This document shows, piece by piece, positions 8,128-16,167 of a stretch of DNA of 64,000 bases. The position numbers and the translations under genes were made by a program. Origin of the DNA: Candidatus Saccharimonadota bacterium (GTDB lineage Bacteria > Patescibacteriota > Saccharimonadia > Saccharimonadales > Saccharimonadaceae); NCBI GenBank assembly GCA_017404935.1, contig JAFRBI010000003.1, positions 1-64,000 of the forward strand, in the 5' to 3' direction. How positions within the stretch are numbered: position 1 is the stretch's first letter; each line of letters opens with the position of its first letter. The notes beneath the pieces were generated by a model, which saw nothing but the letters and a program-made list of their open reading frames with translations, was not told the origin of the DNA and ran no database searches.

Positions 8128-8760
8128 TTATCTGAGAATCCCAATGTCTTCTGTTTGAGCTTTTAGCATGCGTAGGTAATCATGCTTCAAATGCTTATTT
8201 TTATCATATTTTGCCATTATCGCGCCCGCCACCATATCGGCCAACTGAATCAATACACTATCTTTGGAATCTACCAAGCGAAAATCTATCATCCTATGAT
8301 TACCTTTATTAATGGCTTGGCGAATTTTGGCAGTGGATTTTTTGCGAAAACTCCTATTACCACTACCATCAAGAGAGATGCGCGCCAAATGCATATCTTT
8401 ATAATCGTCTAAAACTTTTTCGATCACATAACTATAAAAAGATTCGCTCTTTTTAAGATTTGGCTCTACTATTTTGTTTTTATCTACTACAATGGCACGG
8501 ATTTTAAATTCACATTTTTTGATGGTATTGAAGAAAAGTTTCTTTTGCTCATCATTAGCGCGATGGAATTTGAATTCGCGCTCTTGCTTCCATCCCATTT
8601 GCTCTTTTAACATCTTTAAACTAGCAGCAGTGTATTCCGCACTGACAGGACTATCAAAGATAATACAAGCAATCACGAATAACTGACTAGAGCCTCGGTT
8701 TAGTTTGAACCCTGGGTCACCACTATCGTCTATGAAGATTAGTTGTTGATATTTTGGCAT
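8128..8760 (-). CDS. DUF3800 domain protein
   Basis: 210 residues. The start MPKYQQLIFIDDSGDPGF has the acidic FIDDSGD strand that defines DUF3800, and QLADMVAGAIMAKYD near the C-terminus is the second conserved acidic motif. The family is predicted to have an RNase H-like fold and is common in mobile elements, but its activity is not established. TATAAT precedes ATG by 9 nt on the minus strand. It converges on the small RNA at 8011-8125, with which it shares a terminator. Confidence 0.85.
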   Translation of the reverse strand: MPKYQQLIFIDDSGDPGFKLNRGSSQLFVIACIIFDSPVSAEYTAASLKMLKEQMGWKQEREFKFHRANDEQKKLFFNTIKKCEFKIRAIVVDKNKIVEPNLKKSESFYSYVIEKVLDDYKDMHLARISLDGSGNRSFRKKSTAKIRQAINKGNHRMIDFRLVDSKDSVLIQLADMVAGAIMAKYDKNKHLKHDYLRMLKAQTEDIGILR

Positions 8761-8819
8761 GTGCTACCCATTATACCTCAATAGGCCCTAAAAAGATACC
8801 CTTACATTTGGTGCCAAGT

Positions 8820-9568
8820 TTAATTGTCTTGAATAATACAATTTTCCTTAAGGATTGATTGTAATTTTGCTTTTTCTTCGGAAGTGACTGTGAGCTTATA
8901 CCTATTTTTGATTTGAATCTGCTTGATTGCGTAAGTACAGAGAAAATTGGTATTTGCAGGTTGCCAATCAACAATATTTTTGCTACCTTTACTCTCATTA
9001 GTGCTAGAGGCAGTAGGAAGAAGGTTATCTGTATCATTCGCATACCCAGTCCATTTTTGAGTGTCTAGATTGCCTTGATTATCTTTCCAATTGTAGCCGC
9101 CTGATACCCAAGCATCGCCTAGAGAGACGATATGATCTATCTGGATCCCGCCATCGGTTTGTTTGTCTGTCTTATGGTATTTAAGAATATTGCCATTGTA
9201 ATAATCAAAAAGTGTGCCGGATTTGATAGTGCAACTTTCAGTATCATATCTGGCATATTTTCTAAAGTTGTTAGTGAGAACATCAAATCTAGTAGGGCAA
9301 CCATTGCCGTCTAAATCTTTCCGGCCACTAAATACAGCGTCTCTATTATATTCTGGAATTGTCATAGAACTACTTTTGGTTGTCAGAGAGGACAATGTCT
9401 TAGCGCAGAGTCGCGTTCTGATGAGGTAATAGCATAATCTTCTGGAGAGTCTCCAACATATTGATGAGTTGCAGCACCGATACCGTAGCCTCCGACACCA
9501 GTCACTAAAAGTGCAGTTGCTCCAATAGCTACAACTTTTTTGCTTGTTGATGTATTTTTCTTTACCAT
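8820..9568 (-). pseudogene. Secreted HNH/DUF1524-type nuclease, split by a frameshift
   Basis: The first part (9383-9568, 61 residues) is a lysine-rich N-terminus plus a hydrophobic segment (VVAIGATALLVTGVGGYGIGAAT), a signal or anchor. It ends at a TGA. The second part (open from at least 9395 to 8820) is a GmrSD-C/DUF1524-like nuclease: YNRDAVFSGRKDLDGNGCPTR and IDHIVSLGDAW with the catalytic His, then DTDNLLPTASSTNESKGSKN. The two frames overlap near 9383-9395 and together give one secreted nuclease of about 240 residues. The cause could be a real frameshift or a sequencing error; the second frame alone has only a weak TTG start. Exported DNases of this kind could supply nucleotides. Confidence 0.7.
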
Positions 9569-9661
9569 TATCTTAATTTTACATTATTTTTTGTGTCAAC
9601 ACCATAGCAATATCAATATGTCATTTGAGATGGGACCTTTGTTATTTGCCTGATTTAGTGG

Positions 9662-9667
9662 TATAAT
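9662..9667 (+). promoter_or_regulatory. -10 element of structured RNA 1
   Basis: TATAAT lies exactly 6 nt before GTTCGAAG, the first strand of the terminal helix. The same spacing is seen for the RNAs at 16045 and 30725. Confidence 0.7.
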
Positions 9668-9673
9668 TAAGAT

Positions 9674-9820
9674 GTTCGAAGTCCAACTCTGCAACAAGTT
9701 TACCCCCGACGAGGTAAGCAAAGAGTTAAGCACCTTATGGAGCACTCGCTCCAGTCGGCTTAACCGCTTGCTGCAGATAACGGAACTTCGAACACTCCTA
9801 GCGAGTGTTCCATTTGGTTT
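9674..9820 (+). ncRNA. Structured leader RNA 1 (GTTC/GAAC family, candidate)
   Basis: The terminal helix GTTCGAAGTCC (9674-9684) pairs with 9782-9793. Inside are CTGCA..CAAG with CTTG.TGCAG (9689-9698 with 9767-9776), TTACC/GGTAA (9700-9717), GTTAAGC/GCTTAAC (9725-9764), and GGAGC-ACTC-GCTCC. Loop CCGAC (9706-9710) can pair with GTCGG (9754-9758). The 3' tail AGCGAGTGTTCC (9800-9811) can pair either with adjacent GAACACTC as a terminator or with the internal GGAGCACTCGCT (9739-9750). The latter gives 12 bp with one G-U. T-rich sequence follows. It lies upstream of the metallopeptidase operon on the same strand, which suggests attenuation-type control. Confidence 0.65.
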
Positions 9821-9871
9821 TAAGAGCACTTAATGAGGGGAAATATCATATTGCTTTTATGAAATAAAGAG

Positions 9872-10747
9872 ATGGGAACTACTCATAGAAAAACTAAGTT
9901 AAAAAATAAATGGGGCTATTTTATAATTGCAATTACATTTGTAATTATTCTCGCCTTGATTATTTTGATAAATCAAGATTATGGCTTGATTAGCGACCGG
10001 AAGAAGGCTAATGAATTTAATCCCTCTCCTGAGATCGAAGCGCTTGTCTCAAAAATGAATTTAACAGATAGAGCAAAAACTATGCTATACGCAAGTTCCC
10101 CTCAGCTAAAAGATAAAGTAGCTTTTAATGGAACTTGTGGACATGATGGCGATCCAGATGCTTATGTCGCCGGTTGCTATTATAAAATTAATGATGAAGA
10201 ATATATCGACATTTATAATTCTGGCAAGGATGCAACCGAGCTACAAAATTCTTACTATAACTATACCAACTCAAAAATCGTAACACTCGCCCACGAGATG
10301 ATGCATGCTGTTTACTCAAGGCTACCTGATAGTGATAAAGAGTGGATTGAGATTGAATTAAATAAAATTTATGCGAACAACTCAAATTTACGATCGGAGT
10401 TATCGTCATATCCAAGTTCTCAAAAATTTGATGAGCTTTATGTCCGTGTTGCCACCGAAGTATACGGTATTTCCAGCAGCCTAGAAAAACACTATGCTTT
10501 ATATTTCAAAGATCGGCAGTATATTGCAAAACTTTACCATGGTGTTGAGGACCAGCTAAACACTATGTTTCATGGAGCAGACGAAATTTTAGAAAAAATA
10601 AAAAAGCAAGAAGTTGTTATCCAGAATAGCTATGGTTATTATGCTAGAAGGGATGCAATTAATGAGTATAACAGGTTAGTAGATTTATATAATTCTCAAA
10701 TTGGTGTTTATAGGGATATTTTGGATAAAAGAGATAGTGAAAAATAG
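9872..10747 (+). CDS. Membrane-anchored putative zinc metallopeptidase (HEMMH)
   Basis: 291 residues. A basic N-terminus is followed by a single membrane helix (about residues 14-34), then an extracytoplasmic domain with TLAHEMMHAVYSRL. This matches the HExxH zinc-binding motif; a later Glu (ATEVYG) could be a third ligand. The C-terminal third is helical and charged. No specific peptidase family is recognised. It heads a three-gene operon with two Cys-rich membrane proteins and lies behind structured RNA 1. Proteolysis of surface proteins is an inference from HExxH and topology only. Confidence 0.6.
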   Translation: MGTTHRKTKLKNKWGYFIIAITFVIILALIILINQDYGLISDRKKANEFNPSPEIEALVSKMNLTDRAKTMLYASSPQLKDKVAFNGTCGHDGDPDAYVAGCYYKINDEEYIDIYNSGKDATELQNSYYNYTNSKIVTLAHEMMHAVYSRLPDSDKEWIEIELNKIYANNSNLRSELSSYPSSQKFDELYVRVATEVYGISSSLEKHYALYFKDRQYIAKLYHGVEDQLNTMFHGADEILEKIKKQEVVIQNSYGYYARRDAINEYNRLVDLYNSQIGVYRDILDKRDSEK

Positions 10748-10759
10748 AAAGGAGATTAA

Positions 10760-11797
10760 ATGGCCAAAAAGAAAGTGCAAAAGAGAAAAAAGAACTATTT
10801 CAAAATCGGTAGTTTTAAAATAACGAAAAAACTAGCAATATTTCTTTTCTGTGTGCTTGTGTCTATTGTTGGCTTCATGTTCTTCCGTACTAGCGACTAT
10901 TGGCCTTGGCCTTCTCAGGATGAAGTTGACCAAAGACTGATTAATGTTATAGATGCCTGTATATATAACGAGGGTAGTCGCGCCTGTACAAACCTGCAAA
11001 AAAGGTATAATATGACCTTTGAATATTGTTATGCTTTATCTGATATTCCTGAAATAGGTGTTGCAATGCCAATATATGGGGTAACAAAGAAAAACACATT
11101 CATCCCATCTTCTATAAATTATGAACCTGCACATAGGGGGTCTTCGCATGATTATCCGGTCTCATCTTATGAATATGATAAACTGAGTGACGAGATAAAA
11201 AGGGCTACTAGTAGTGGATATACAGCCCAGATAGGCGTGAAAGGCGACAGCAAGTACCCATATTATGGTTGTACTGGCTCATTAGATAAAGCTAGAGACC
11301 AAAAAGGCACAAATTTAATTGAAAATCCAGAGACAATTGCATTATTTGGGCTGTCTAAAATTCCTCAGTATTCTATGACCTACGACCCACATGGGGAATA
11401 TGGCTGCACTCTCCACCATGCTAGCATTAATAACCTATGGATGCAAATACCCAATATATCTGTAATACGTGACGAGGTTAATAATCTATCAAGGGTGTAC
11501 CCTTATTGCAATATGCAAACAGATATAGATAACTTTATAGCTAATTTAAATACTAAGTTAAGTAATTATGCTAACGACTATTCTACTCAGTTATTTTATC
11601 AGAAATATGATGAATGGTCTATTCGGGAAGGTACTGGCTGCACATGGTATGATACAAAATTTAGTAACCAATTATGTGGAGCTGCTTCAGATGGGGAATC
11701 GGCGGGTAGTGATGTAATGCTTAAAGATTTTATTACTGATATGTCCAAATATCTACATACAAACTATTTCACCTCAAAAATTGTTGTTACGGATTGA
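10760..11797 (+). CDS. Cys-rich membrane-anchored protein, paralogue A
   Basis: 345 residues of unknown function. A lysine-rich N-terminus precedes one membrane helix (about 25-43), then the motif DYWPWPSQDEVDQRLINVIDACIYN and an outer domain with about ten Cys residues, probably disulphide-bonded. It is clearly homologous to the next gene (shared WPWPS, VIDAC-YNE-SR-C, FEYC--L-DIPEI--A-P-YGV, and the C-terminal FTSKIVVT). A GAAAGGAG site precedes ATG. Tandem duplication next to a metallopeptidase suggests that the three act together at the cell surface. Confidence 0.6.
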   Translation: MAKKKVQKRKKNYFKIGSFKITKKLAIFLFCVLVSIVGFMFFRTSDYWPWPSQDEVDQRLINVIDACIYNEGSRACTNLQKRYNMTFEYCYALSDIPEIGVAMPIYGVTKKNTFIPSSINYEPAHRGSSHDYPVSSYEYDKLSDEIKRATSSGYTAQIGVKGDSKYPYYGCTGSLDKARDQKGTNLIENPETIALFGLSKIPQYSMTYDPHGEYGCTLHHASINNLWMQIPNISVIRDEVNNLSRVYPYCNMQTDIDNFIANLNTKLSNYANDYSTQLFYQKYDEWSIREGTGCTWYDTKFSNQLCGAASDGESAGSDVMLKDFITDMSKYLHTNYFTSKIVVTD

Positions 11798-11825
11798 TTA
11801 AATTATTAAATAAGGAGTAAATATA

Positions 11826-12824
11826 ATGGTCCAAAAAAAGAAAAATGGTAAAACCAGCCATAAATCTACGCGAAAACGAGATATAATAAAAATTGGTAAT
11901 TTTTCTATTGCGAGAAAAAAGGTGATAAAGATTGGTGGAATTCTTGTTGTTCTAGCTACAATATTTTGGTTTGTAAATAGCAGCTTTTGGCCGTGGCCAT
12001 CTTCTACTGAAATTAGCCGTCGGCTTAATGAGGTAATCGATGCTTGCATGTACAATGAGCAAAGTCGTGGCTGTTCTTCAACACAGGAAAAATATCATAT
12101 TTCGTTTGAATATTGTCACTCTCTTGCTGACATCCCAGAGATAGATAAAGCAGTGCCAGTTTATGGTGTGGCGAAGAGAGAAGGCATAGAAACGAGAGAG
12201 ATTAGTTACAGAGGAGGCGATAAAACTCTTGATAAGTACCCATATTACAGCTGTGCCCCTTCTCTTGATGACATAAATAAAACCAGTGATATTAATATTC
12301 TGTCGTCTGAGCCTTCTACAATAGCATTATTTGCCCTCTATAAGACCCCACATTATAGTATTAGTGGAGATAATCGCCAGTGTCGCATAACACTAGATCC
12401 AGGCTACAATTTTCTTTGGGACCAAATACCAAATATCGAAATTATAAAAAATAGATACCAGATTGTTTCTGACACCTATAATAAGTGCAGCATGTTATCT
12501 GATCTTCAAAGCGCCTTAGATGGTATTAATTCTGAGTTGTCGGCTTACTCTGGCAATAAAATCGTTCAACAATTCTACAAATATTATGACGAATGGACTA
12601 ATACACTCATCAGTGGCGGGAAGATCTGTAGCTCCATGGACGATATGGCTAGTGGATGTTATATGCCGGTTACTTGTAATTTTATGAACAAGAATTTTTA
12701 CTCTAGTATATGTAGTGCAACAACTGGGCCGAGTTCCACAAATAATTTGGAAAGTTTTTCTAATGAGATGCGTTCTTACACTTCAACTGATGACTTCACC
12801 TCAAAAATAGTAGTTACTAATTAA
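11826..12824 (+). CDS. Cys-rich membrane-anchored protein, paralogue B
   Basis: 332 residues, a tandem paralogue of the previous gene with the same build: lysine-rich tail, membrane helix (about 29-48), SFWPWPSSTEISRRLNEVIDACMYNEQSRGC, and FEYCHSLADIPEIDKAVPVYGVAK. The end TSKIVVTN matches the other copy's TSKIVVTD. The middle and C-terminal regions have diverged (an extra Cys cluster, CYMPVTCNFMNKNFYSSIC). The ribosome-binding site is TAAGGAG. No known family is recognised. Confidence 0.6.
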   Translation: MVQKKKNGKTSHKSTRKRDIIKIGNFSIARKKVIKIGGILVVLATIFWFVNSSFWPWPSSTEISRRLNEVIDACMYNEQSRGCSSTQEKYHISFEYCHSLADIPEIDKAVPVYGVAKREGIETREISYRGGDKTLDKYPYYSCAPSLDDINKTSDINILSSEPSTIALFALYKTPHYSISGDNRQCRITLDPGYNFLWDQIPNIEIIKNRYQIVSDTYNKCSMLSDLQSALDGINSELSAYSGNKIVQQFYKYYDEWTNTLISGGKICSSMDDMASGCYMPVTCNFMNKNFYSSICSATTGPSSTNNLESFSNEMRSYTSTDDFTSKIVVTN

Positions 12825-12909
12825 TAGATCTAATCATAGATAAAAGAAAGTTTGAGCATTTTTTAAAGGTATGCAAGAATGATATAATTTAACAAAATAG
12901 GACAGCGAG

Positions 12910-13659
12910 ATGAGTTTTAAAATTTTTGCACCGGAAGAGGTGGCTATATTTAATTTAATTGCTACGCAGCGAGAACATAGTGACCGTGATGATGATTGCC
13001 TAGTTTATAGTATAAGTCGGGGGCAGAGGATGTTGCAATCTACTGGTGAAGCGGTAAAATATGGGATTGGACTTTCAGAACAGCGTAGAATTATACTTGG
13101 TCTAGTCAACGATGAAATCATCAATGCAGATTGGGTCATGGCGCAAGGTGAGCAGAATATTACTGGTCTTAAATTCGCCCACCACGAAGAGAGTTGGATG
13201 TGGGAAAAATATGGAACTTTATTGATGCCTATTGATAACAATTATGATGACTATTTCTTTATTCAGATTAGCTTTAATCGCATTAGGACTATTAGAGAGA
13301 ATTGTGTAGCTGAATACCAGTGCGAGTTGTTTTATGATGAAGAGCAATGTTGCTTTTGCGTAGAATGCAAAAATACTGGTAAAATTTATTATATCAATAA
13401 GCTTAGAAGCACTATGAAACCTTTTAAGATACTGTTAGCTACATTCAATAGTGCACATAAGCATGTTACGAGAACTTGGTTGAATGGGAATGATGAGACC
13501 CATATTGGAAAGCAATCAATAACTACTCGCGCGTTTGCTAAGAAGAGTGTAGTAAGAAACGAGCTTTCGCCCTTTGTAACACTTGGCACTGAGGATATTA
13601 ATATCGAGGTAGAGGCGACACTTACGTTGAGCCAGCTTAAAGCCTTAGAGAAAGCCTAA
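12910..13659 (+). CDS. Hypothetical protein of integrative element 1
   Basis: 249 residues, soluble, not recognised. It is acidic in the middle with a Cys cluster (QCELFYDEEQCCFCVECKNTGKIYY) that could bind metal, and it ends in a short helical segment. It has its own TATAAT about 20 nt upstream and an AGGACAGCGAG region before ATG. It lies between the surface-protein operon and the iteron-like repeats that precede the replication/recombination genes, so a role in element maintenance is possible but unsupported by motifs. Confidence 0.5.
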   Translation: MSFKIFAPEEVAIFNLIATQREHSDRDDDCLVYSISRGQRMLQSTGEAVKYGIGLSEQRRIILGLVNDEIINADWVMAQGEQNITGLKFAHHEESWMWEKYGTLLMPIDNNYDDYFFIQISFNRIRTIRENCVAEYQCELFYDEEQCCFCVECKNTGKIYYINKLRSTMKPFKILLATFNSAHKHVTRTWLNGNDETHIGKQSITTRAFAKKSVVRNELSPFVTLGTEDINIEVEATLTLSQLKALEKA

Positions 13660-13702
13660 TTTCAATTACTTTTCAACTAGTTTTCAATTACTTTTCAACT
13701 AA
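13660..13702 (+). repeat. Four tandem 11-bp iterons
   Basis: Four direct units of the form TTTTCAAYTAV lie head to tail (TTTCAATTAC, TTTTCAACTAG, TTTTCAATTAC, TTTTCAACTAA). They begin at the stop of the preceding gene and lie upstream of a primase-helicase gene, like iteron arrays bound by replication initiators. Confidence 0.6.
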
Positions 13703-13889
13703 TTTGCTAATAACCTCGTGGGGCGTTTTTTGTGACAGAGAGGGGCTAACTATTTTTTGTATTATTTTCTACTATTATCGTCATATCTTGGAAATCTAGG
13801 TAAACTAGAAGGTAGGGCAGAAGCTGGGCTACTTAACCTGATAGCTGTCCCGATTGAGTAGCCCTCCACTAAATAGAAAGAAATGTATT
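13703..13889 (+). promoter_or_regulatory. Leader region of the small protein/primase-helicase operon
   Basis: It contains an AT-rich stretch and a strong hairpin GGGCTACT...AGTAGCCC (13828-13866). Part of its loop (AGCTGTCCC) is roughly complementary to upstream GGGCAGAAGCT. No separate gene is seen. Confidence 0.35.
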
Positions 13890-14045
13890 ATGCAAATTCC
13901 CAAAGGTCTCATACGGGCCTTCCAAGAAACGTATGAGCGAGAGTTCGGCCAAACTATTTCTGCTGGCGAAGCTGAAAGTAACCTATCTGATTTAGTAGAA
14001 TTAGTAAAGTTAATCACACGCGAAAGGAGTGAAAATGAAAAGTAA
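13890..14045 (+). CDS. Small helical protein upstream of primase-helicase
   Basis: 51 residues (MQIPKGLIRAFQETYEREFG...), predicted as two or three helices with the pattern F..Y...FG..IS..EA......LV.LV.LI. Small proteins of this look are often found in mobile elements of Patescibacteria, but I know no function. ATG 13890 is chosen over an upstream in-frame start inside the leader hairpin. Its 3' end overlaps the start of the next gene, so the two are translationally coupled. Confidence 0.55.
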   Translation: MQIPKGLIRAFQETYEREFGQTISAGEAESNLSDLVELVKLITRERSENEK

Positions 14046-16026
14046 TTTTGAAAATAGGGGGGACCTCAGTGCCGAGGGTGTTAAACAAGAGATAATTAGT
14101 GGCAAAGGTAAGCCATCTCTAGATTCTGTTGTACAACGTATTCATAAAGATACGCGCGAAGATGTCCGTGAGTATTTTAACGGACGAGGTATCAATAATG
14201 ATAGCATCGATAAATTTATGCTTGGTATTCACAACTTCGATGGGAAAGATAGGTATGTAATTCCTGTCTTTAACAAACGAGGCAAAGTGGCCTATGCCAA
14301 ACTCCACAGGATGCCTACCGATGACAGTGCTGAATGGCTAGCGGAATCAATGGGAGAAGAAAATCCTATTCCGAAATACACTATGTATCCAGAGAATGCA
14401 AAGCTAATACTGGTCGGAGAAGATCAACTAGTAAAGAGCAACTCTAGCTCGGTATTGATTTGCCGGAGTGAACTGGATAGAATTATCGCTATTCAAGAGG
14501 GGGTAAAAATGCCGGTTGTTACAGGTGGCGGCATCGTAGAACTGCTCGAGGACAGTTGGATAGATCAACTTAAAAATATGAGAGACATCTTCATATGTAT
14601 GGGGAAAGATGGAGTCACAGAAGACCACGTAGAAGATTTGGCTCAGCGTCTAGCCGATCGCATTCCTACAGCATCGGTATATTTGATTACGCTTCCGTTT
14701 GGCAGGGATACGGAGGCTGATTTGACAGATTACTTTGTTGAAAAACGAGGCTCTGCTGAAGATTTATTTTCTAAATATGCCGAGTTTTACTGTGGAGCAA
14801 AGCCGATCGATAAGTCCCAGTTTAAAGAGATGACGGTAGAGGATATAGCAAGTGTATTAAACTCAACAATTAAGTACGATTACCTTAGTAAAACCGTTAC
14901 ATTTTTGGCTATGATTTTAGCCTACACGGAGTCTGATCAGTTAAACGTGATGTTTAATGCGGACAGCTCTACAGGTAAGACGTATATCTGTACTGAGGTA
15001 GGAAAGCTATTTCCACCGCAAGACGTAAAGGTATTTGGCAAAACTACTCCTACCGCCTTCTATTATAGCAAGACTCTGGGTAGAACAGATGAGAAAACTG
15101 GCCAACCATATGTTGATCTAGAGCGTCTTATCCTTATTTTCACGGAGCAACCAGATACAAAGTTACAAGAAAACTTGCGCTCTGTGTTGTCTCACGATGC
15201 TAAGCGCACCCCATTTGCTTTGACCAATAAGAGCAAAAACGGAAGAAATGCTGCGGATGAAGGGTATATCTTAGGATTCCCGTCTGCGTTCTTTTGTAGT
15301 GCTAATATGCGGATTGATGAGCAGGAACAGACTAGGTGTTTGATTCTAAGCCCAGAAAGTACCCGGGAGAAACTTATGGCAAGTATTAATACCAGCATTG
15401 CCAAGAATAGCAATAAAGATGCTTATAATGCTGAGCTGGAAAAGGATCAGGCTCGTAGGCAGCTTATGGAGCGAATATTATATATCAAAGGTCTGAATGT
15501 AGGGAATATTGATATCAGTGATAGTGAATATCTCAAGAAAGCCTTTATGAAGGATAGGAAAGCGGTCTTGCCAAAGACGCAACGTGAGATATCTCATTTT
15601 GTATCGCTCGTGAAAGCTATGGCGCTAGTTAATGCTCCGTTTAGGATGGTAGATGGTAAAATCGTTGCCACTAATAAGGACGTCGATGAAGCTGTAAAGC
15701 TTTGGAAGCCACTTAGTATGTGTATGTCATACGGTGTCTCTCCACATCTATTTAATTTCTACAAGACCGTCATCTTGCCCGTCTATTATGAGAAGGTCAA
15801 TAAGCATGGGAGCAATAAGGTAAAAGGTGTCACTATTAAAGAGATTATAGATGAGGTATTTAGGCAGACTGGTAGCCTACCAAATACAGAGAATCTACGT
15901 AAACAGTATATGCCGGCACTTGAGGCTGCAGCACTAATCTCTTGCGATAAGGATGAGGATGACAAGCGACAAAAGCTAATTATTCCGCTAGTCTTATTAG
16001 ATAGAGACCTAGAGAAAAAAGCCTAA
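14035..16026 (+). CDS. Primase-helicase-like replication protein of integrative element 1
   Basis: 663 residues. The N-terminal part resembles a DnaG/TOPRIM-type segment (YVIPVFNKRGKVAYAKLHR, SSSVLICRSELDRIIAIQEGVKMPVVTGGG, RDIFICMGKDG). The central part is a P-loop NTPase: Walker A FNADSSTGKTYI, Walker B LERLILIFTEQPD, then an SANMR sensor. The C-terminus looks like a winged helix (VTIKEIIDEVFRQTG). This layout fits primase-helicases that replicate excised elements. AAAGGAG (14023-14029) selects ATG 14035 over GTG 14029. It is preceded by iterons and followed by the recombinase. Confidence 0.7.
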   Translation: MKSNFENRGDLSAEGVKQEIISGKGKPSLDSVVQRIHKDTREDVREYFNGRGINNDSIDKFMLGIHNFDGKDRYVIPVFNKRGKVAYAKLHRMPTDDSAEWLAESMGEENPIPKYTMYPENAKLILVGEDQLVKSNSSSVLICRSELDRIIAIQEGVKMPVVTGGGIVELLEDSWIDQLKNMRDIFICMGKDGVTEDHVEDLAQRLADRIPTASVYLITLPFGRDTEADLTDYFVEKRGSAEDLFSKYAEFYCGAKPIDKSQFKEMTVEDIASVLNSTIKYDYLSKTVTFLAMILAYTESDQLNVMFNADSSTGKTYICTEVGKLFPPQDVKVFGKTTPTAFYYSKTLGRTDEKTGQPYVDLERLILIFTEQPDTKLQENLRSVLSHDAKRTPFALTNKSKNGRNAADEGYILGFPSAFFCSANMRIDEQEQTRCLILSPESTREKLMASINTSIAKNSNKDAYNAELEKDQARRQLMERILYIKGLNVGNIDISDSEYLKKAFMKDRKAVLPKTQREISHFVSLVKAMALVNAPFRMVDGKIVATNKDVDEAVKLWKPLSMCMSYGVSPHLFNFYKTVILPVYYEKVNKHGSNKVKGVTIKEIIDEVFRQTGSLPNTENLRKQYMPALEAAALISCDKDEDDKRQKLIIPLVLLDRDLEKKA

Positions 16027-16044
16027 TCGTGATATAATAGTAAT

Positions 16045-16153
16045 GTTCAACATCTAAATATGGCATAAATCTATCTTTTCTGTCCAATGTAGGGCAGTGA
16101 GTGCAGAAAGGATTTATGCCTGGATGTTGAACAACTCACTGCCCTTTTTGGAC
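16045..16153 (+). ncRNA. Structured leader RNA 2 (GTTC/GAAC family), upstream of recombinase
   Basis: TATAAT (16033-16038) is 6 nt before GTTCAACATC (16045-16054), which pairs perfectly with GATGTTGAAC (16123-16132). Next, GGCATAAATC (16062-16071) pairs with GATTTATGCC (16111-16120), and CTTTTCTG pairs with CAGAAAG. The apical loop AGGGCAGTGAGT (16091-16102) is perfectly complementary to the tail ACTCACTGCCCT (16134-16145). GTCCAA (16082-16087) also pairs with TTGGAC (16148-16153). This forms a pseudoknot followed by TTTTT and then by the AAGGAG site (16157-16162) of the recombinase, so control of termination or translation is likely. Confidence 0.75.
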
Positions 16154-16167
16154 GGGAAGGAGCAAAA

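Noticed and set aside
13660-13702. CRISPR-like array
   Set aside because: Units are 11 bp and contiguous with no spacers; no cas genes nearby.
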